A stretch of DNA of 64,000 nucleotides, from NCBI GenBank assembly GCA_947044365.1, contig OX345650.1, positions 1,001,001-1,065,000 of the forward strand, in the 5' to 3' direction. Of this stretch, positions 35,547 through 46,400 are shown piece after piece. The notes beneath the pieces were generated by a model that saw only the letters and a program-made list of their open reading frames with translations, did no database searches and was not told where the DNA came from. The number at the start of each line of letters is the position of its first letter. The stretch's first letter is position 1. The position numbers and the translations under genes are program-made. This stretch comes from Petrosia ficiformis (taxonomy: Eukaryota > Porifera > Demospongiae > Haplosclerida > Petrosiidae).

Positions 35547-35888
35547 GCAGTCTGGGGACAAGACTAGTCCTCGCAGAACACATAGTCTGGGGACGAGACT
35601 AGTCCTTTCAGAACACACAGTCTGGGGACAAGACTAGTCCTCACAGAACACATAGTCTGGGGACGAGACTAGTCCTTTCAGAACACACAGTCTGGGGACA
35701 AGACTAGTCCTCACAGAACACATAGTATGGAGACGAGACTAGTCCTTTCAGAACACACAGTCTGGAGACAAGACTAGTTCTTTCAGAACACACAGTCTGG
35801 GAACAAGACTAGTCCTCACAGAACACACAGTCTGGGGACAAGACTAGTCCTTTCAGAACATGAAGCCTGGGGACAAGGCTAGTCCTCA
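35547..35888. repeat. 35-bp minisatellite reaching the NF-kappaB stop codon
   Basis: About ten units of cagtctggggacaagactag plus tcctttcagaacaca. The last, degenerate unit (aaggctagtcctcacagtat) contains the TGA stop of NF-kappaB at 35888-35886, so the array forms the start of its 3'UTR. Confidence 0.9.
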
Positions 35889-38198
35889 CAGTATATACAA
35901 CATCGTACTAGGTCTAATATTTTCCACACCTTCTGGTGAGAAATTCTCTTCCTGCATGAATCTGTCTATAATATTAACAGCATCATTACGACCTATGTCC
36001 AATAGAGCTTGACGTAGTTCTGCAATGCTACCATCAAATGCCTGTATATATGAAAATCAGAGACAGAGTTAGTCACAGAGGATAATAAAAGTGAGTGCAT
36101 ATATGTGAACAGCTCTGGAAAATTGGCACTTTTATTCTTCAATTCACAAGGCAATGTCATCTCTTTAAATGTTCGTTATTCAGGCATTTTGTAATGTAAG
36201 AACCTAATAAGTGCACTTCCTGCATAACATGTAAACAAGATGGCTGAACAGTGAGTGTTTAAACAAAGGGCATTGGCTCATAACTTAATAATGGAAGTAA
36301 CCATTTCCCATAGCTGATAATAACAGAACTGCTAAACAATTAATTCAAAAAAACTATCATTGATATAATGTTAAACACTACATGTACATGTAGTTGCTCA
36401 GCCATTTTGTACAGGTATTCAACCAAGTCTGGTATCCAGAAAGAACACCTAGAAACTGAATTTAGTTAGTTTGCTGTGCAAAATGGTTGAGTATCGAGCG
36501 TTTAAATGTAAGCCTTTGACAACATTTTTATTACTGATTTTTATGGCCCGCAGGGCCATCCCTATGATTGCTTTCCCACGGGTTCGATGTATGTTTATAT
36601 ATATATATATATATTTTCTTGTGTCCACTTACGCGAGTATGCGTTGTATACGTAGTTAAGGAAGTTACATCATTCCCGGGGGCTCGGTCAATTAATGGGC
36701 GTGGCGCGTAAAAGAACGCGCGATCATTGATCAAGCTCTACACAGCAGCAGAAAGAAATCTGTGTAGCTTACGTAGAAACTGGAACTAATAGCTAGCTAT
36801 TCTGCCTGAAATATATTCCTAAAGTTCTACAAGGTCCTTTGAAAGGTCAGGAGAGTAGATAATCAAAATAATAAGCTGTTGTCTTTCATGCTTGATAAAG
36901 TCAGCCATGATTACCGAATGCTGGACACCACAAAGCAGTCATAGAGATACGTTTATCTTTACTTAAATTTGTAAAGCAATCATAGGGATGTTTTTTTTCT
37001 CTATATACACTTGTTGTATCCATAGTTGCTTTTACCTCATACAGATTTAACAGCTCCTTTGTAGGGCTTGTCATGCTCTGTAGTCCACCAATGAGATGGG
37101 AAAGATTCAATCTCTCAGCTAAAGCTTTCCAATCTTTATCAACACTTGTAGGATCAAGTAGAAGTGCAAGTGAAATACGAGGACGAAAGTCCAGATTACC
37201 AAGATCTCCTTCGGTAGGGATAGATGCCGATTTTTGTTCTTCAGTTAGTGAGACTGATTGCATTTGGGTAGACAAATGTTCTGAAGAGAAAGATAAAATT
37301 CAAGTAATAAACACCCAATATACCAATATACCAATATACATGTACACTAATATACCAATAGTGGTGAGTACTCTTAAACCAGCATACCAATATACACCAA
37401 TACACAGTAACCATATGTTGAATTTACCGTTATTTATGTATACTATATTATACTAATACACTATCATACCTATATACATATATCGTACCAGTATACCATT
37501 ACACAAGTATACTAATATACCAATATACCAATATACAGTTAAAAGGTAATGTATACTGGTATGTAGATGTAATGTACCTTCAGGTTTTTCAAGTCCAGCT
37601 TGTTGAATTGCTTCTCTTAAAACTGTCACCACCTGGAATTAAAAAAAAAAAAGATAAAAAAAAGTTTGACTGATGTAAGACGTGACTTACTTCTTCATGT
37701 CCACCAAGCTCAGCTAGTAACAATGGCGTCTCTCCTTCCTGGTTCTGGATAATCAAGCTTGCTCCTATCATTACAAATGAAGTAGTAAGTCAATATATAC
37801 ATGTACATGTACATGACTACATGTACATGTGCATGACTACATGTACATGTAAATATTTACCTGCAGCTATGAGTAGAGACACAATTGCTAAGTTGCCCCG
37901 GGCAGCTGCACAATGAAGTGGAGTGTTACCAGAAAAATCTGTACACTCCACGTTAGTTTCAGGCTAGAAACAGGAGAAGAAGGAGAATGATGAGAGGAGG
38001 AGGAGAAACATAAAACACTTTGAGCTACATACATGTATTAAGTTAAGTTGCTCAAGGAAACTATTGTGGTCAGTTATAGCTAAATGTACCTCAGTGATTA
38101 AGAATCCAGTCAATGGTAGGTCACCTCTCTCAATCAGATAATGTAAAGCTGTCTTCCCAGATTTACTGTCCTATAATATTTAGCATGAAGTGAATAAT

Positions 38199-38262
<64 letters not shown>

Positions 38263-39838
38263 AGATACTGACCTGTACATTTACATCAGCATTAGCTTTA
38301 ACAAGTTCTCTGAAACACTCTGTGTTACTACTAACAGCTGCAAGATGTAGTGGAGTGAGACCTAAAGAGAAATAGATTCATCTTCACAATCCCACATCAC
38401 ACTCTTTCCACAGCTCCATATCACAACCCTCCCATAGTCCCACATCACACTCTTTCCACAGCTCCATATCACAACCCTCCCATAGTCCCACATCATACTC
38501 TTTCCACAGTCCCATATCACAAGCCTCCCAGAGACCCACATCATTCTCTTTCCACAGTCCCATATCACAAGCCTCCCACAATCCCACATCACACTCTTTT
38601 GACAGTCCCATATCACAACCTCCCACAGTCCCACATCACACTCTTTCCACAGTGCCATATCACAATCCTCCCATAGTCTCATATCACACTCCACCAATAG
38701 TCCTACATTGTATCTTCCTTCTCTTACCATCATTATTCCTCATTACAAGTTCTGGAATACGAGATCCTTCTATGTTGATACGAGTAGAACGACTCACCAA
38801 TGGCAAGATACCTTGAAGGAATCCGTATTTGCAAGCAAGATGAAGAGGTGTGTCACCATTTCTATCACTGACAAGGGGATTTCCATTGGCCTTGAGTAGA
38901 TATTGAATCACTTTGTGTTGACGAGTGATCACAGCCAGATGAAGTGGTGACTAAGAGAAAAAATAGTACTATTATACATTCTACAAACAATAATGACCAT
39001 GTTGAGTTGTAGTTATAAGCATGTCTCAAATTCGTATTTAACTAGAATTAAAATATAGGGTTTTCCATTAAAGTCCATTATAGTGATCGCAGCAGTCCTA
39101 TACCTAGCCTCACATATATAGAATGAAGGAATACTGTAATCATTTAGTTATAGTTTAGTTAACCAAACACCACAGTGTCTACTGAACAGAGTTATAATTA
39201 TATAGAACAACATTAGCTTAGTAATTATATATGGATGTACGTTATACAGTAGTTATTAAATGTGTATGCAGTCTATCACTGTATTCCCTAGCATAAAGGC
39301 AGCATGTCCAAGTACACAGGATCATATTTGAATACTCCATAAATCAATAGCCTGTGTATCATTAAATGCACGTGTACACAACTCAACTACAGTATTACCA
39401 TGGTTACGGTGTCTACCACTTATGCCAGAATATGAAACAACTGCAGTATTACCATGGTTACGGTGTCTACCACTTATGCCACAATATGAAACAACTGCAG
39501 TATTACCATGGTTACGGTGTCTACCACTTATGCCAGAATATGAAACAACTGCAGTATTACCATGGTTACGGTGTCTGCCACTATACCAGAAACTGGTAAG
39601 TTATAAACTGATATGAAACAAAATGGTAACAACCTAACAGATGTATCAGTCAGTCAGTCTGTCTGTAGTTAGGACATGCATATTCTCATAGCCTCACTTG
39701 TTTAAAATTATTCAGACAATCCACTACAGGAGTTTCTGTGGGAGGTAGTTGAGGGAGTACATCCAGTAACTGAAGAACTACCTCTTGTTGATTGTGTATA
39801 ATGGCCAGGTGAAGAGCACTGGAGAGGTAAATGAATGA

Positions 39839-39874
<36 letters not shown>

Positions 39875-42800
39875 GTAGATAAATAGATTGAGGTACATAT
39901 GTATGTGTGTGTGTATGTGAATGTACATACAATCTAAGACATTCTAAGTACATGTACATATAGTCTAATTTGGCCACCTATTATGATAAAACAGTCAAAC
40001 ATCTAAGCTTATATCCATTGGGTCAGATATTAATTATATATAATTATGTTAAATGGTTGAGTTAAGAACCCCCCACTATAACCCTATCTATATAACAATC
40101 ACTTACGTATCTCCTTCTTGATTCTGAACAGCAGTCAAGCTCCTTTGAGCAGCCAACAGGTACCTTACATCTTTGGTTGTTGCCCAAGCAAGCAGAGCAT
40201 TAAACATTCTATCACAAACTTCAAATGCCATCTGTTGCCTATCTCTGAGAGCTTGCATGGCTGCCTGAGCTTCTGTGTCTGCTGATTTCTCCTGTTCTGT
40301 TTGTGTAGTGTCAACTATAGAATATTATATTACATAAGTATAGTATAGTACATACATGTAATCATTCCATTGGACATACATGCACTTTTCAACCATGCGA
40401 TAGCAAATAATGTACAATATGGGGAGCCTTTTTGATCATAAAATGGGAGGAGTTTCTTTCATTAATTGACTAATTGATTATCAATTAATTTGAAAGTTAT
40501 TGATAATTGATTTCAGAATCTCAATCGACTCTCAGCCCTAGTTATATATGAGAGTGTATTGGCTGAAAGTATTGATTATTTAAATGCAACTGCATGTATA
40601 ATTTATTCGCTACCCCTTTGTCAGTATCTCGCCCTCCTTGGAGTTAGGTCGCTAACTAGCACATCACACCAACACTGTATGTTGCCACCCAGAGTCAACT
40701 TTTGCCCCACTTCCATCCACAAATTTAATGAAGCCATGTAAGATCAACATACCTGCCATACTTGATGGAATTCCCGAATCAAGTCTGTCTGACTCAATAT
40801 ATCCAGATTCTACATCTTCCGAGTCACCTCCAATAGCAGAAAGTTTATCTGTGATGTCATTGATAAATCACATGACTTTCATGTGACATGATCTTTGTTA
40901 ATCACTTACTAGGATCAGGATTGCGAGGACGATCTTTAGGCCCATATCCATGACTGGTACGAATATCTTCAGACCCAGTAGATGGGGCATTTGTAGATGG
41001 ACCATTATCCCCTGGGGTAATATCGTGGATGAGATAATACTTGTTGATAAGGAAACAATATATACATGTAGCAATTTGCATTATAGTAACACACGTCTAC
41101 TGTACGTGTACAATGTACATATCGTAATACATGTGTACTGTACATGTACATGTACATGTACATGTGTGTATATAAGTACATGTAGCAATACATGCCTACT
41201 GTACATGTACATGTACATGTATATAAGTACATGTAGCAATACATGTTCACTGTACATGTAATCAACACAAAATACAAATTATATATGTCCACAAAGCTTC
41301 TTGTAGACTTTTGAGGGTGTGGCTTCCAATTTTATAATACATATACAGTGTATGTACATGTACAACATGTACAACATGTACATACACTGTACATGTACAC
41401 ACACTAACTCACTCTCTATAATATCCATAGTCCAATCGGGTGGTTCACTCTTTATAATCCCATCACCATTCACAATGGGTCCATTACTTCGACCTCTTCC
41501 ATATATCAAAGGTTGCTGATGAGGAATAGGAGGAGTTAGGTATGGCTGAAGATACTGCTGGGTTGTATATATATGCTGTCCTGGATTATTCGCAGTAGCT
41601 GCAAAGATGGGAGGAGTTTGGTGCTGCGGGCGTTGCATGGGTTGGGTGAAATTACTTCCCAGTGAGGTTGGAAATGAAGAATGAGTAGTTGTTGTGTCTC
41701 CCATTGAACTAAGCAGAGAGTCTAGAGTTGTTGTTGATGGAAACACCTGTCCTTGGAGGTTTGTGGAATTACCTCCTTGAAAATTAGTTCCACCTCCTCC
41801 TCCTCCAGTAGGACCAGTCCCTCCTCCACCCCCTCCGAAGAAATTGAAACCACTACCACCAAATGCACCAGCTCCTCCTCCACCAAAACCACCAAAATCT
41901 AAACAAGAGAAGTACATGAATATATGCAATGTAAATGAATGTATGTATAATCATGTATAATAATTATATATTACATCATGCACATACATGTACATGTACA
42001 TGTATATAATAGGACATCAAAACGATGAAAGAGGAAGGTAAAAATAGGGAGTCACTGGGAATTGAACCCAGTCAAATACATGTACATGTAGAGTATATAT
42101 AGCATTACAGACACACACACACACACAGATACACACAGTCACATAGACACACAGTCACATAGACACTCGCATACAAAATCATAAATAATTAATTTCCCAA
42201 AACATTACTATGCAACTAGATACAACAACTATAAGCTCCATACATTAGCTACTACCAAAAACAGATTCATAATAATTCCCTCTCATTACCACTGTATCCA
42301 ATCAATGACTCTTTATGTAAGTGATAACATGCACATCAGCAAATACCTTCTATCTATGTATCTATCTATATATATCTATCTATGTATCTATCTACATGTA
42401 TCTATCTATCTATATATCTATCTATCTATCTATGTATCTATCTATGTACCTATCTATTTATGTATCTACAGTATGTGTATCTATTTATGTATCTACATGT
42501 ACATGTATGTAAACTGTTCCCTCATCCATCCATCCATCTACCTGTCCATCCAACAATGGATTCCCTACAATCCATCTACACGTAAATGCATATGTACATG
42601 TACATATATTGTGTATTATTGATCTACTGTACATGTACATGTATCCAGCAATCAATATTCATACACATAGTTAATTAGTTACATACATAGTTATGTAATA
42701 TATAATGTTTACGTACCTCTAAAGAACCCTGGCCCACCTCCTCCGGTACCTCCAGTACCTCCAGTACCTCCACCACTTCCACCATCACTGAAAAAATTAT

Positions 42801-43403
42801 TAAAATGAGAGATCTTCTTCTTTCTCTTCTGACCAATCCTCTCCTCATCTGAAAATCACATAACTAAAGTAAATCTACTTCTTTGTTGAGAATGAGGGTT
42901 CAACAAATACTCAAATATCATCTACTTTTGAACGAGTTAACTATAACTATAACTAAAACACCTTTAAGTAAAGCATTGTGACTTTAAACTATAACTAAAT
43001 TACAAGTCTACTGTAATAACTATAACTAACTAAAATGAAAATTGACCAATAATAGCACCCTTTTAGTAAGCCCAACACTTTTTTTAGTTTTTATAACTAA
43101 ACTATAACTGTGATAAACTAGACATACTATAACTATAACTAAAACAAAACAATTCTTTCTTGTCGGCAATAGCCAACAGAAGATCAAATATAGGTTTCCA
43201 GTCTTTATCTCAACTCTATTATTATATTATTATGTACAAATAATTATATACATGTGTGTTTACCAAATTCTTGAGGCAAGTAAAGAAAAGGTTTTGGTTC
43301 TGAGATTTCCTGGTCTGAGGGCCTCTTGAGTGCAACCCATACTTGGACAGGATGCTCAATGGCTTGGTTGTAGAATTGTGGAGTTTGGAAAACAATAGCA
43401 TAC

Positions 43404-43447
<44 letters not shown>

Positions 43448-46400
43448 ATATGTATAATATGATCAGAGTATACTCACCTGATGATGTACATCATTAGGAC
43501 CAAATCGTCCTTTTGCACTCCATTGACTTAGAGGTGCATTTTCTTGTTTGTCTTCATAGAGCACCACTTCGATATCATCTGGAATCAAGACAGTGTTAAT
43601 ACTAATCAAATTTCAATTAATAATAATGAATATAATAATCATTTATGGCTTAGTGTGGGGTTATTATGAACTGTGTATCCCCTAAACTCACTTTTCTGTA
43701 CTTTATCACACAACAGAAACACATCATCTCCACCTTTCACTGATCCACTTGTCCGATCAAGTCTACATATCTTGAGGGTTCCAGCTGAAGGGGCCTCTGT
43801 GGATAACCAGTACTTGTATTAATGTATGCATGTATGTACATGTATGTATGTATGTATGTATCAATGTATGTATTTGTACATGTATGTATGTATATGTACA
43901 TGTATGCATGTATCAATAATCAATGTATGTATGTACATGTACATTGTATGTATGTACATGTATGTACATGTATCATGTATGTATGTACAATTGTATATGT
44001 AGTATGTACATGTATACATGTACATGTACAGGTGTGCACTTAGTACATGTACTAAATATGTACTTACTACTATCATAAACTTTGTGACTGAATACTGGAT
44101 CAACAGGTATAGTGAATCGTCCATGTTCATCGGGCAGGAATGCTTGGAAACACAATCTAACTACCGAGAGGTTCATTGATTTACCAAGAGCTTGAGCTTC
44201 TGAACGAATCTGAGACATATCATCTGACAAGACACAAATAACACGATTAAAATATAAATAAAATGTGACCAAATTTGCTAAAGGGGACATTTTCAAGCAG
44301 TTGATCAGAGCTACCATTAATTTTCATAAATACCAAATGTTGCTGGCTTCCTGTACAAAATGGCCAAATAACAAGGAAATAAATGTAAACATTTGATCAA
44401 AATTAATTTACAGGAAATGTCCCTCTTGCAAATTTGGTCACAAATACTTTCAGTTTTCATCTCAATCTTTCATCTTTCCCCCCCCTTTCTCTCTCTTATA
44501 CTTCTCTCTCTCCGTCTCTACCTTATATCTCTCATTTGTTATACACACATACATGTACATGTACCTGGTGAAAGTTGAGGAGATTCTTGGTCAATTTCCA
44601 TTGCCTCACCAAACTGTCCCCTCAGATTAGCCTGTTGTATCAATCTCTTTGTAAGTACATCAGGAACCTTCTTTTTCGTCACATGAAGGATGCCGAGATT
44701 GGTAAATCTGGAAGTTAACAAAGAGAATGAATAACATGCACATAAGAGGGAGTGAGGAAGGGAGAGAGAGTGGTGGGGGACTTACTGAGCATGAATAAAA
44801 GAGAGAAAAGGAGGGAGGGAGAGAGAGGTGGGAGAAGACACTTAGTGAGCATATATAAGAGGGAGGGAGGGAGGGAGGGAGAGAGAGGTGGGAGAAGACA
44901 CTTACTGAACATATATAAGGAGAGAGAGGGAGGAAGAGAGAGGTGGGAGAAGACACTTAGTGTGCATATATAAGAGGGAGAGAGAGGGAGGGAGGGAGAG
45001 AGAAGGAGGGAGGGAGAGAAAGGTGAGAGAGGACACTTACCGAAAGAGGGAGAGAGAGGGAGGGAGGAAGGGAGGGAGGAAGGGAGGGAGGGAGAGAGGT
45101 GGAGGAGGAAACTTACTGAGCATACATATCAGTATCAGCACTTATCTCTACGACACATCTTCCATCAACCGAATTCTTTCCAACTATTGAATGAGCATGT
45201 GGCATGGGAGGGTCTGTATCTGTTACCAAGGAAACCATTACTCGTGCACGCCCTCTGTATCCAGTTAACTAAGTCAATCAAAATAAAAAAAGCAACTCAT
45301 GATCGCACAGACATGCATACATGTGTATACATTACATTGTGTACATACAAGTGTACTCGCATCTATTTACTTACCCTGACTGTGGGATACGTTTTCTGTC
45401 GGCGGTTTCTCTCAGAGTTTTCACCAGGCAATCCACCATGGCTTTGTCCTTCACAATCATATCGAAACCGAAAACCTCTCTAGTAACAGAACACGTATAG
45501 TAAATGCTCATGTTTTAATCTTAAATTTAAATAATTTAAATAAAACATGAACAATAATATACATGTACATGTATATAGATAATTATATAAAATGCAGTTC
45601 ACAGGAAGTGTGGTTAAGAAATATTAAGAAACTAACTTTATTATTAACTATATACATGTACATGTACATGTACTGTTGATGTACATGTATACTGAGTAAT
45701 GTAAGATGGAGAACACATGCAATTTACATGTATTATGTAAGGAAGTATTTCTGAATACGAAACCTACATGTACATGTACATGTATACAGAGTAATGATTT
45801 AAGAAGGGATTTATAGTGTAAGGAAGTACTTATAAAATATGTATTTTAATAGTTTGTTATAAACAATATATGAATGAAACCATGCAAAGACATGTGGTTT
45901 AGAAATACATGTCCTGTCACATCTTCATTGAGTAGGAAATTCTCAGACATGGAACTACAAATAATTATTTGTATTACATATGAAGTACAATAGAAATGTA
46001 CTTGCACATGTAAATGTATGTGTACATGTACATGTATATGTATGTGTACATGTACAATGTACATGTACATGTATACTTACAGATTTTGGTTGTTCAATAA
46101 TTTCCAGTCGTACTTGTGTAAGTGATGAATATGGTGAACCTATGAGAAATCAAATGGGAAAACAAACATGTGTCATGTGACATATTATATAGCGTACATG
46201 TACTTTTAAGAACAGGTACTACTTCACTTCATTATTTTTACAATAACGTTGATCACTTCGGTCACATTCAACTACATCATCACATCACAATTGGATGTAT
46301 ATAGCATATGCTACCATGGCAACCATTTGGTATAGTTATTGCATAATGCATAGTCAGCATGTATGCTACCATGGCAACCATTTGGTGTGAGTAGGTCTAC

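Noticed and set aside
38362..38733. 123-codon Trp-rich repeat frame (WDCGK)
   Set aside because: Translation of the 48-bp minisatellite within an NF-kappaB intron.
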